Shown one piece after another: positions 1 to 6,553 of a stretch of DNA of 13,678 nucleotides. Source of the stretch: Deltaproteobacteria bacterium. Its GTDB lineage: Bacteria; Desulfobacterota; Desulfarculia; Desulfarculales; Desulfarculaceae. The stretch lies in assembly GCA_021815655.1 (NCBI GenBank), contig JAKAGJ010000006.1:1-13678 (forward strand), in the 5' to 3' direction. The translations under genes and the position numbers were made by a program. Position 1 is the stretch's first letter. Every line of letters starts with the position of its first letter. The notes below the pieces were generated by a model. The model ran no database searches, was not told the origin of the DNA, and saw only the letters and a list, made by a program, of their open reading frames with translations.

Positions 1-681
1 GCCACCATCTGCGCCCGCCAGGGACATTGCTGCGGCCTGCTGCCACCCCTGGCCCCCCTGGAGATGCTGGCTTGGCTGGCTGGCCTGGCCGCCCGGCCCG
101 CCCAGGAGCGCGCCGAACAAGTTGCTGCCCTGGTAGAGCATTTCTTATTGAATGCCGCCCAGCGCCGCCCCTGCCCCTGGGCGCGTACCGGCTCCTGCGC
201 GGTCTATGCCCAGCGTTTCCTGGCCTGCCGGGCCTATGGCCTGTGGTCCGCCGAAGCCTACCAGGCGCGCCGCCAGGCCGCGTTAACCGCCCAGCAAGCC
301 GTGGCTGCGGCCTGGGCCGGTCTGGGAGTGCGCCTGCCCGCCCAGGTGCTGGCCCCGGGGCCGGATTACTGCCGGCAGGTGAGCGTTTCACTGCCTGGGG
401 AAAAAAGCCCCAACATAGACGGCCTGCTGCGTGAGTGCGAGGAGGACCTGGCCCGCTGGGCGCAAGGCCTGCCCCCCGAGCCCCTGCTGGCCGCCTGTGG
501 CGGCGATATTTCCTATTTACTGGCCCGCCTGGCCCTGGGCGAGCAGGCCTGCCTGGCGGCCAAGGTGGGGCTGACCAAGGCCCTGCTGGCCGGTAAGGAG
601 CACAGCGCCGGTCGTCTGCTGGCGGCGCATCAGGCCCAGGCCCGGGCCTGGGCCCTCGCCTGGGAGGAATCAACGTCATGA
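1..681 (+). CDS. YkgJ-like cysteine-cluster (CxxxCxxCC-type) protein, 5' end missing
   Basis: The frame is open from the first base, so the gene starts upstream; 226 codons are visible and end at TGA 679-681. The visible part opens with Cys4, then a His-Cys-Cys at 9-11, and a second cluster follows: CPW at 58, SC at 66 and ACRAYG around 76. This spacing, with a proline-rich stretch and a Glu after the first cluster and C-x(7)-C-x(9)-C in the second, is the pattern of the YkgJ family, proposed from sequence to bind zinc or iron; no reaction is established. The last 100 residues are Ala/Leu-rich and probably helical, and I do not recognise them. No signal peptide can be judged because the N-terminus is absent. 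The stop overlaps the next start (ATGA), so the two genes are probably translationally coupled. The family call is fairly sure; the function is open. Confidence 0.75.
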   Translation, partial: ATICARQGHCCGLLPPLAPLEMLAWLAGLAARPAQERAEQVAALVEHFLLNAAQRRPCPWARTGSCAVYAQRFLACRAYGLWSAEAYQARRQAALTAQQAVAAAWAGLGVRLPAQVLAPGPDYCRQVSVSLPGEKSPNIDGLLRECEEDLARWAQGLPPEPLLAACGGDISYLLARLALGEQACLAAKVGLTKALLAGKEHSAGRLLAAHQAQARAWALAWEESTS

Positions 682-887
682 CCCCGGCCGCCTGTCCCCT
701 GCCGCGCTGGCCCCACCTGATCCACCTCCTGGCCCAGCGAGGCTGGCGGGTGCACCACCTGGCGAGTATGCTGGACGCCCGCCCCAGCCAGGTCTTCGCC
801 TATCTCTACGGCCGCCAGGAGATGCCCCGGCACCTGCGCCGCCGCGCCGAGCGCCTGCTGGAGCTGACCCCGGGCAGCCTGGGGTAA
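678..887 (+). CDS. Small putative helix-turn-helix protein, 69 aa
   Basis: The ATG overlaps the upstream stop as ATGA, and GGGAGGA at 662-668 sits nine bases before it, so the start is well supported. The protein is short and basic. Residues about 17-62 read like a lambda-repressor/XRE-type helix-turn-helix: a helix around LIHLLAQRGW, a second helix HLASMLD, a turn ARPSQ, a recognition-like helix VFAYLYGRQ, then MP and a basic last helix rich in Arg. Such proteins usually bind DNA as dimers, but there is no sensor or catalytic domain. Coupling to the cysteine-cluster gene suggests the two act together, possibly with that protein as a metal- or redox-responsive partner; this is inference. The following gene has its own promoter. 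The fold assignment comes from eye-level pattern only. Confidence 0.65.
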   Translation: MTPAACPLPRWPHLIHLLAQRGWRVHHLASMLDARPSQVFAYLYGRQEMPRHLRRRAERLLELTPGSLG

Positions 888-896
888 GGGCCTGGT

Positions 897-925
897 TTGA
901 CCCCGGGCCGGGCCGGCCATATACT
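897..925 (+). promoter_or_regulatory. sigma70-like promoter for the rarD-type gene
   Basis: TTGACC (897-902) is separated by exactly 17 bases from TATACT (920-925). Each hexamer differs from the consensus at one position. The spacer is almost pure G+C. Initiation would be expected near 931-933, giving a leader of under 20 bases before the ATG at 949. The leader holds the ribosome site GGAGGGGG (935-942), whose G run can pair with the C run just before it (929-933). Confidence 0.7.
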
Positions 926-948
926 TGCCCCCCTGGAGGGGGTTTGCC

Positions 949-1884
949 ATGTCGCCCGCGCCCGTTACGCCCGTCATCGCCCTGGAGCCCGCTCCCCGCG
1001 GGAGCTCCGGCAACGCCGGGCTTTGGTATGCCCTGGCCGCGGTGACGGTCTGGGGCCTTTTCCCCATCTACATCAAGGGCATGTCCCAGGCCAACCCCCT
1101 GGAGATACTCTGCCACCGCATCATCTGGTCCATGCCGGTCACGGCCCTGATGGTGGGCCTGCGCCGGGGCTGGCCCGAGTTGGGGGTGGCCTTGCGCCGC
1201 CCCGGCGTGCTCCTGACCCTCCTGGGCAGCGCCCTGTTCATCACCTTCAACTGGCTGGGCTACATCTACGCCGTCAATTCCGGCCAGGTCTTACAGGCCA
1301 GCCTGGCCTACTTCATCTATCCCCTGCTCAACGCCCTGCTGGGCCGGGTCTTCCTGGGCGAGCGCCTGCGCAGGGGGCAGGTGGCGGCGGTGCTGTTGGC
1401 CCTCTCCGGCACCCTGACCCTGGCCATAGGCTATGGCCAGGCCCCCTGGCTGGCCCTGATGCTGGCCAGCTTCTTCGGCTTCTACGGGCTTCTGCGCAAG
1501 CGGGTGGCCATCGACGCCGTGGGTGGGCTTTTCGTGGAGACGGCCCTGCTCACGCCGTTGGCCCTGGTCTGCCTTTGGGTGCTGGACAGCCGGGGGCACA
1601 TGGCCTTTTTTCAAGCCAACTGGTCCACCCAGACCCTGCTCTTGGCCGCCGGCCTGGCCACCTCCCTGCCCCTGGTGTGGTTTACCCGCGCCGCCCGGCG
1701 CCTGCCGCTCACAGCGCTGGGCATGTGCACCTACCTGGGACCCAGTCTGCAATTCCTGCTGGCCGTCTTTCTCTACGACGAGACCTTCACCCGCGTGCAC
1801 CTGGTTTCCTTCGGCCTGATCTGGGGCGGCCTGGCGCTGTTCATCATCGAGATTGTGCACCAGGGACGCCGGCCCACCGCCTGA
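949..1884 (+). CDS. rarD: RarD-type EamA/DMT superfamily transporter
   Basis: A 311-residue integral membrane protein of the drug/metabolite transporter superfamily. It looks like about ten membrane helices arranged as two EamA repeats. RarD-type signatures are visible: WGLFPIYIKG near the N-terminus, EILCHRIIWS in the first loop, NWLGYIYAVNSG, SLAYFIYPLLNALLG, the ERLRRGQ loop, SFFGFYGLLRK in the middle, and LGPSLQFLLAVFLYDE near the end. E. coli RarD is linked by name to chloramphenicol sensitivity, but the natural substrate of this family is not firmly known. The ATG at 949 was chosen over an in-frame TTG at 925 because GGAGGGGG ends six bases before it and because 925 lies inside the promoter -10 box. 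A short hairpin (1885-1899) begins right after the stop. It is probably a single-gene unit. Confidence 0.88.
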   Translation: MSPAPVTPVIALEPAPRGSSGNAGLWYALAAVTVWGLFPIYIKGMSQANPLEILCHRIIWSMPVTALMVGLRRGWPELGVALRRPGVLLTLLGSALFITFNWLGYIYAVNSGQVLQASLAYFIYPLLNALLGRVFLGERLRRGQVAAVLLALSGTLTLAIGYGQAPWLALMLASFFGFYGLLRKRVAIDAVGGLFVETALLTPLALVCLWVLDSRGHMAFFQANWSTQTLLLAAGLATSLPLVWFTRAARRLPLTALGMCTYLGPSLQFLLAVFLYDETFTRVHLVSFGLIWGGLALFIIEIVHQGRRPTA

Positions 1885-1910
1885 GCGGCCGGGTGCCGCA
1901 GTGCTTTGGC

Positions 1911-1948
1911 CTCGATTGCGCCGTCGCTTCGCTCCTCGCAATGACCCA
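1911..1948 (-). repeat. Short palindromic repeat, copy A
   Basis: Read on the - strand this is CATTGCGAGGAGC-GAA-GCGACG-GCGCAATC. Its ends, ATTGCG (1915-1920) and CGCAAT (1937-1942), are perfect inverted repeats around a GC-rich core. It matches the degenerate arms of copy B at 3613-3730. Its make-up differs from the surrounding gap, and I recall very similar motifs dispersed between genes in many bacterial genomes, so I treat it as a REP-like repeat and not part of a gene. Confidence 0.55.
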
Positions 1949-2025
1949 GGTTTTTACAGGGATGGCTCCCCAAGGGCAGATGGCGGCGTTGGCCGAGGGC
2001 AGAGCGCCGCCCGACCCGTTATCAC

Positions 2026-2048
2026 CCCGCGGCGGGGCACGCCGCGGG
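2026..2048 (+). terminator. Perfect 9-bp GC hairpin upstream of ubiD, terminator-like without a U tract
   Basis: CCCGCGGCG (2026-2034) and CGCCGCGGG (2040-2048) form a perfect stem around the loop GGGCA. No T run follows on either strand. It lies just upstream of the likely ubiD promoter, so it could end read-through from the rarD-type gene or protect an RNA end. Confidence 0.4.
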
Positions 2049-2053
2049 CCCGA

Positions 2054-2082
2054 TTGCCTAGCCGGCGGCTGTGGGCTATAGT
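2054..2082 (+). promoter_or_regulatory. Probable ubiD promoter
   Basis: TTGCCT (2054-2059) lies 17 bases before TATAGT (2077-2082). An overlapping perfect TATAAT lies at 2084-2089, but its spacing from the same -35 would be 24 bases and initiation would then fall on the ribosome site. The first pair predicts a leader of about 20 bases. Two AT-rich -10-like hexamers in such GC-rich surroundings are a strong local signal; which one is used cannot be told. Confidence 0.5.
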
Positions 2083-2107
2083 CTATAATTCCCCGGGGAG
2101 GATAGGC

Positions 2108-3568
2108 ATGGACGCACCGGCTAGCATGGGCGAGTTTATCAAGGTCTTGGAAAAGGCCGGGAGCTTGAAGCGCATCAGCGAGGAGGTGGACCCCTACCTG
2201 GAGGTCACGGCGCTTTCCGAGCCGGTGATGAAGGCCACGGGGCCGGGGCTGTTGTTCGAGAAGGTCAAGGGCGCCTCCTGCCCCCTGGCCATCAACCTTT
2301 TTGGCAGCCGCGAGCGCATGTCCCTGGCCCTGGGCGTCAACCGCCTGGAAGAGGTGGCCCAGCGGCTCAAATCCCTGATGGAGGTGGACCTGCCCCAGGG
2401 CCTGTGGCCCAAGATCAAGACCGCCCTGCCCAAGCTCAAGGAGCTGGCCGCCTTCGGCCCCAAGCAGGTCAAGGACGCCCCCTGCCAGGAGGTGGTCCTG
2501 GAGGGCGAGCGCGCCACCCTGGACCTCTTGCCCATCCTCACCTGCTGGCCCGACGACGCCGGTCCCTTCATCACCCTGCCCCAGGTCATCACGGCCCATC
2601 CCCAGACCGGCAAGCAGAACTGGGGCATGTACCGCATGCAGCGCTTCGACGGGCGCACCACGGGCATGCATTGGCACCGCCACAAGGGCGGGGCGGCCCA
2701 CTACCGCGAGGCCAAGGCGCTGGGCCAGAGGCTACCCGTGGCCGTGGCCCTGGGCGGGCCGCCGGCGGCGGTGTATGCGGCCTGCGCGCCCTTCCCCGAG
2801 CATTTGGAGGAATCCATGCTCAGCGGTTTTCTGCTGGGCAAGCCCCTGAAGGTGGTCAAGGCCGTCACCAGCGATCTGATGGTGCCGGCCGAGGCCGAGG
2901 TGGTGCTGGAGGGCTACGTGGACCCCAAGGAGCCCTGGCGCCGCGAGGGGCCTTTTGGCGACCACACCGGCTACTACTCCCTGGCCGACGACTACCCGGT
3001 CTTTCACCTGACCACCGTCACCCACCGCAAGAAGTTCATCTACCCCACCACCATCGTGGGCCGCCCGCCCATGGAGGACTTCTACCTGGGCCTGGCCACC
3101 GAGCGCATGTTCCTGCCCCTGCTCAAGACGGTGCTGCCCGAGATCGTGGACTACCACATGCCCGCCGAGGGCGTGTTCCACAACCTGGTTTTCGTGAGCA
3201 TCAAGAAAGAGTACCCCGGCCAGGCCTACAAGGTGATGAACGCCCTGTGGGGCCAGGGGCAGATGATGTTCGCCAAGGTGCTGGTGATCGTCGATGAGCA
3301 CGTCAACGTGCAGGACCCCCAGGAGGCCTGGTGGGAGGCCCTGAACCACATCGATCCGCAACGCGATATTCTTTTTACCAGGGGCCCGGCCGACGCCCTG
3401 GACCATGCGGCCCAATTGCCCTGGCTGCACAGCAAGATGGGCATCGACGGCACCAAGAAGTTGCCTGACGAGGGCTTCACCCGGCCCTGGCCGGAGCGCA
3501 TCGTGATGACGCCCGAGGTGCAGGCCAAGGCTAACGAGAAGCTCAGGAAGTGGGGGCTGCTGCGTTAG
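2108..3568 (+). CDS. UbiD-family decarboxylase, probably menaquinone-pathway (MqnL-like)
   Basis: A 486-residue protein of the usual UbiD length. UbiD enzymes are cytosolic and use prenylated FMN to decarboxylate aromatic or unsaturated acids. The cofactor/metal motif NWGMYRMQ is at 171-178, followed by WHRHKGGA at 189-196. Arg176, Glu280 and Asp285 (in EGPFGDHTGYY) keep the spacing of the catalytic Arg-Glu-Glu/Asp triad known from Fdc1. The start at 2108 follows GGGGAGGA (2095-2102) by five bases; the frame is open further upstream, but that stretch crosses repeat A and is not UbiD-like. The next gene is a UbiA prenyltransferase, so the likely role is decarboxylation of a prenylated intermediate in futalosine-route menaquinone synthesis. 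Another aromatic acid substrate is possible. No UbiX, which makes the cofactor, is in the window. Confidence 0.9.
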   Translation: MDAPASMGEFIKVLEKAGSLKRISEEVDPYLEVTALSEPVMKATGPGLLFEKVKGASCPLAINLFGSRERMSLALGVNRLEEVAQRLKSLMEVDLPQGLWPKIKTALPKLKELAAFGPKQVKDAPCQEVVLEGERATLDLLPILTCWPDDAGPFITLPQVITAHPQTGKQNWGMYRMQRFDGRTTGMHWHRHKGGAAHYREAKALGQRLPVAVALGGPPAAVYAACAPFPEHLEESMLSGFLLGKPLKVVKAVTSDLMVPAEAEVVLEGYVDPKEPWRREGPFGDHTGYYSLADDYPVFHLTTVTHRKKFIYPTTIVGRPPMEDFYLGLATERMFLPLLKTVLPEIVDYHMPAEGVFHNLVFVSIKKEYPGQAYKVMNALWGQGQMMFAKVLVIVDEHVNVQDPQEAWWEALNHIDPQRDILFTRGPADALDHAAQLPWLHSKMGIDGTKKLPDEGFTRPWPERIVMTPEVQAKANEKLRKWGLLR

Positions 3569-3612
3569 GGGCCATGCCGGGCGGGGCACGGACTAAAACA
3601 TGGGAAGTGGCT

Positions 3613-3730
3613 GGCATTGCCAGGAGCATCTCGGGGGAGATGCGACGCGGCAATCTCCCGCTTCGTCTTTAGAGAGTGCGGGAGCAAAAGCGCGAAGCGC
3701 AATATTGCTTGGCTGTGCTCTCAATGACAG
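3613..3730. repeat. Compound palindromic repeat, copy B, between ubiD and ubiA
   Basis: Two outward-matching arms frame this 118-base element: CATTGCCAGGAGC...GCGACGCGGCAATC on the + strand (3615-3655) and, on the - strand, GTCATTGAGAGC...AAGCAATA (3704-3728). Inside are three perfect hairpins: GCATCTC/GAGATGC (3626-3643, loop GGGG), CTCCCGC/GCGGGAG (3655-3684) and GCGC/GCGC (3690-3700, loop GAA). The + arm equals copy A except that A's GAA loop is replaced by a longer hairpin. It looks like a paired REP/MITE-type element or a structured RNA. I see no open frame worth calling in it. Confidence 0.55.
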
Positions 3731-3762
3731 TTATTCCTGGATGTTAAATTGAAGACGCTGCG

Positions 3763-4692
3763 ATGAAGACAACGGCTGGCTCCACACCCGCGCATGATGG
3801 CGCGACCTCTTATTGGCTAGCGTCCCTGGGCCGCCGCTTCAAGGACTTTGGCGCCCTGGTGAAGTTCAGCCACACCGTGTTCCTGTTCCCCTTCGCGCTC
3901 AGCGCGGTGATCTTGGGCAATAGCGTGCGGCCCTCGACCGTGGGTGTGCTGTTTTGGGTGGTGGTGGCCCTGGTTTCGGCGCGCTCGGCGGCCATGGTCA
4001 TGAACCGCATCGCCGACAAGGACTACGACGCCCTGAACCCCCGCACCCGGGAGCGCGTGCTCATCACCGGCCAGGTGACCATATGGCAGGCTTGGGCCTG
4101 GCTCCTGGCGGCTTGCGCCCTGTTCGTGCTGGCGGCCTGGATGCTCAACCCCCTGTGCCTCAAGCTTTCGCCGGTGGCGCTCATCTGGGTGCTGGGCTAC
4201 AGCTTCAGCAAGCGCTTCACGGCCCTGTGCCACATCTGGCTGGGCCTGGCCACGGCCTTGGCCCCCCTGGGGGCCTGGCTGGCGGTGGCGGGGCAGTTCT
4301 CCTGGGGGGCGGTGGTGCTGGCCTTTTCCTGCGCCGGCTGGGTGGCCGGCTTCGACGTGATCTACGCCTGCCAGGACATCGACTTCGACCAGGAGCGGGG
4401 CCTCAATTCCCTGCCCGCCCGCCTGGGCCTGGGGCGCGCCCTGTGGGTCAGCCGAGGGCTGCACGCTTTTGCCATGCTGGGCTTTTTCCTGGTGGGGCTG
4501 ATCTTTGGCCTGGGGAGGGTATACTTCGGCGGCGTGGGGGTCATCGCGGCCATCCTGCTCCTGGAGCAGGTCTTGGTGGCCCGGCGCCTGGCCAACGTGC
4601 CCATGGCCTTTTTCACCCTCAACGGGCTGATCTCCATTCTCTATTTGCTGTGCCTGGCCGCGGACCGCTGGTGGGGGGTGCCTGGTGTCTAG
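3763..4692 (+). CDS. UbiA-family prenyltransferase (MqnP-like)
   Basis: A 309-residue polytopic membrane protein that should transfer a polyprenyl chain from its diphosphate to an aromatic acceptor. The two Asp-rich Mg-diphosphate motifs are intact: NRIADKDYD at 81-89 (Asn81, Asp85, Asp89) and DVIYACQDIDFDQERGLNSLP starting near 198 (Asp205, Asp209). VKFSHTVFLFPFALSAVI at 33-50 is typical of the MqnP/4-hydroxybenzoate prenyltransferase branch. About eight or nine hydrophobic helices follow one another. The ATG at 3763 has no good ribosome site, but I found no better in-frame start before the conserved block; the N-terminal 25 residues are unusually long and polar. Position beside ubiD supports menaquinone synthesis. 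Its last eight bases overlap the next gene. Any promoter would lie in or near repeat B. Confidence 0.88.
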   Translation: MKTTAGSTPAHDGATSYWLASLGRRFKDFGALVKFSHTVFLFPFALSAVILGNSVRPSTVGVLFWVVVALVSARSAAMVMNRIADKDYDALNPRTRERVLITGQVTIWQAWAWLLAACALFVLAAWMLNPLCLKLSPVALIWVLGYSFSKRFTALCHIWLGLATALAPLGAWLAVAGQFSWGAVVLAFSCAGWVAGFDVIYACQDIDFDQERGLNSLPARLGLGRALWVSRGLHAFAMLGFFLVGLIFGLGRVYFGGVGVIAAILLLEQVLVARRLANVPMAFFTLNGLISILYLLCLAADRWWGVPGV

Positions 4693-5329
4693 CCTGGAGC
4701 TGGACCTGCGCCATCTGGGGGTGCTGGACAAGGCCATACAGATCGCCGGCGAACTGGGACCCCAGGCCGCCGTGGGCTATGTGCGCTCCTCCTACCGGCT
4801 CTTGTGCAAGGTCTACCACCCCGATCTGCACCGCCAGAACCGCCAGGCGGCGGAGGAGGGGCAGCGGCGGCTCAACGCCATCAAGGAGCGTTTGGACATG
4901 ACCGGCGACGATGATATGGCCCGCTTTCTGGGTGCGGCGGCCAGCCGCGGCTCCGATGGCCACCCCCGGGTGCTGGTGGTGGAGGACGAGGACGGCCTCA
5001 AGGAGAACCTGGCCGAACTCCTGCGCCTGGAGGGCTACCACGTGGGCACCGCCAGCAACGGCCTGCAAGGCCTCAAGGCCCATCTGTCCTTTCGCCCCGA
5101 GCTGGTGATTACCGACGTGGTGATGCCCATCATGGACGGCGTGGAGATGGTGCGTCAGCTCCGCCAGCGCCAGCCCGGGCTCAAGGCCCTGTTCATCAGC
5201 GGTTTCTTCGGCACGCGCAGTCTTCGCGGGGATCTGATGGACGAAATCGACCGCTACGGCTATCCCCGCCTGGCCAAGCCTTTCCGCCCCAGCCAACTTT
5301 TCTCCTTGGTGCGCCAGGCCCTGGTTTAG
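4685..5329 (+). CDS. J-domain / response-regulator receiver fusion protein
   Basis: A 214-residue soluble protein. Residues about 10-72 look like a DnaJ J-domain: YRLLCKVYHPD with the diagnostic HPD at 45-47, then a basic helix and NAIKERLD. Residues 94-214 are a complete CheY-like receiver: RVLVVEDED with the acidic pair at 100-101, phospho-acceptor Asp144 in VITDVVMPIMDG, Ser172 at the switch position and Lys198 in AKPF. There is no output domain, so the J-domain may itself be the output, with phosphorylation controlling recruitment of an Hsp70 (DnaK); this is inference. The GTG start overlaps the end of ubiA by eight bases, so it is probably cotranslated, though no menaquinone role is evident. 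No histidine kinase is in the window. The receiver call is very secure; the J-domain rests on HPD and helix pattern. Confidence 0.85.
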   Translation: MSSLELDLRHLGVLDKAIQIAGELGPQAAVGYVRSSYRLLCKVYHPDLHRQNRQAAEEGQRRLNAIKERLDMTGDDDMARFLGAAASRGSDGHPRVLVVEDEDGLKENLAELLRLEGYHVGTASNGLQGLKAHLSFRPELVITDVVMPIMDGVEMVRQLRQRQPGLKALFISGFFGTRSLRGDLMDEIDRYGYPRLAKPFRPSQLFSLVRQALV

Positions 5330-5404
5330 TAGCATATACACTCCATCGTCCCGCGCACCCGCCTTTCGCACGCACGGCCCCCGGGCCGGGCCGGAGGTTC
5401 CACC

Positions 5405-6424
5405 ATGCTGAAGTTCGACATCACCCGCGCCCAGACCCGATTCCTCGACCCCTTCAAAAAATTCGAGACCTCCACCCTGGTCATAGAGACGCGCAAGGAC
5501 CCCTTGAGCGGCGACCAGGCCCGGGTGCTCTCCTTCCGCGCCAGGCCCCTGGGGCCCATCGACCACCAGGCGTACATAGAACGCTCCCAGGAGCGCCCCT
5601 GCCCCTTCTGCCCCGAGAACATCGAGCGCATGACCACCCGCTACCTGCCCCAGGAGCTGCCCGAGGGGCGCCTGAGCCAGGGCGGGGCCACGCTTTTCCC
5701 CAACGCCTTTCCCTACGAGGCTATGAACGCCGTGCTGGTGTTGTGCCGCGAGCACTACCTGCGCCCCAGCCAGTTCACCCCCGATATGCTGGCCAACGCC
5801 CTGTCCCTGGCCTCGCTGGCCTTCAAACGCCTGGCCAAGGGGCAGAATTACGCCTCGGTAAACTGGAACTACCTGATGCCCGCCGGCGCCGGCCTGGTGC
5901 ATCCCCACTTCCAATTGGCCGCCGGCAAGGCCCCCACCCGCTTCCAGGCCGCCCTGCGCGGCCACGCCCGCGCCCATGCCCGCGCCCAGGAGGGCGCCGA
6001 CATCGCCGCCGACTACATCCAGGCCGAGCGTCAGGCCGGCGAGCGTTGGCTGGGGCGGCTGGGGCCGGCGGCCTGGCTGACGCCCTTCGCCCCCCGGGCC
6101 ATCTTTGACGTCATGGCCCTCATCCCCGGCGACAAGGGCCTCCTGGACCTCAAGCCGGCCCAGATCGCCAAGCTGGCCGAGGGCATCAGCCGGGTCTTGG
6201 GCTTTTTTGAGGCCGAGGGCGTGGGCGCCTTCAATATGGCCCTGCACACCCAGCTAAAGCCCGGGGCCGGCCTGCCGTGCATGCTGCGCCTGGTCAGCCG
6301 CGTGGACATACCGCCCATGGGCGTGGACGAGATCAACTACTTCGAGAAGCTGCACGACGAGATGATTACTTTCCTGCCCCCCGAGGAACTGGCCCAGCGC
6401 CTGCGCCCGCACTGGGCCGGCTGA
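5405..6424 (+). CDS. GalT-like (HIT superfamily) nucleotidyltransferase
   Basis: A 339-residue protein with the galactose-1-phosphate uridylyltransferase fold pattern. CPFC is at 66-69, His117 is in REHYLRP, and HPHFQ is at 166-170. The 49-residue gap from His117 to His166 equals that of the zinc ligands His115 and His164 of E. coli GalT, and His168 aligns with its nucleophile His166. So metal site and UMP-histidine chemistry look intact. Family members move a nucleotide between sugar phosphates and nucleoside diphosphates or act as Ap4A phosphorylases, and the substrate cannot be told here: no galE or galK is next to it. ATG 5405 follows GGAGG (5393-5397) by seven bases. A small hairpin (5375-5388) lies just upstream of the ribosome site. 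The class is sure, the substrate is not. Confidence 0.8.
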   Translation: MLKFDITRAQTRFLDPFKKFETSTLVIETRKDPLSGDQARVLSFRARPLGPIDHQAYIERSQERPCPFCPENIERMTTRYLPQELPEGRLSQGGATLFPNAFPYEAMNAVLVLCREHYLRPSQFTPDMLANALSLASLAFKRLAKGQNYASVNWNYLMPAGAGLVHPHFQLAAGKAPTRFQAALRGHARAHARAQEGADIAADYIQAERQAGERWLGRLGPAAWLTPFAPRAIFDVMALIPGDKGLLDLKPAQIAKLAEGISRVLGFFEAEGVGAFNMALHTQLKPGAGLPCMLRLVSRVDIPPMGVDEINYFEKLHDEMITFLPPEELAQRLRPHWAG

Positions 6425-6525
6425 TGGCGGCGGGCAAGCCGGGCCATTGCTGGCTTTGCCTGCCCAGCGGCCAAAACGAGGCATAATCGGGCCAAGCCGG
6501 CGATGGCAGGGGGCTAAACGCCTTC

Positions 6526-6536
6526 GCGATGATCGC
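6526..6536. promoter_or_regulatory. Short palindrome GCGAT-G-ATCGC upstream of the acyl-CoA synthetase
   Basis: A perfect 5-bp dyad lies 17 bases before the ATG at 6554. A wider GGCGAT/ATCGCC pair also frames this region, and a CATAAT -10-like box sits at 6482-6487 without a well-spaced -35. It could be an operator half-site, but the dyad is short enough to arise by chance. Confidence 0.2.
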
Positions 6537-6553
6537 CCGAGGGAGGAATGATT

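Noticed and set aside
1853..2107. Upstream extension of the ubiD frame
   Set aside because: It overlaps the rarD-type gene end, repeat A and the promoter, and is unlike UbiD; GGGGAGGA supports 2108.
4619..6247. Long open frame antisense to the ubiA end, the J-domain/receiver gene and the GalT-like gene
   Set aside because: Its protein is Gly/Gln/His/Ala-rich with no recognisable domain and lies opposite strongly conserved genes; it is a GC-bias shadow.
6456..6487. Possible promoter TTGCCT...CATAAT before the acyl-CoA synthetase
   Set aside because: The spacing is 20 bases and both boxes are imperfect; not listed as a feature.
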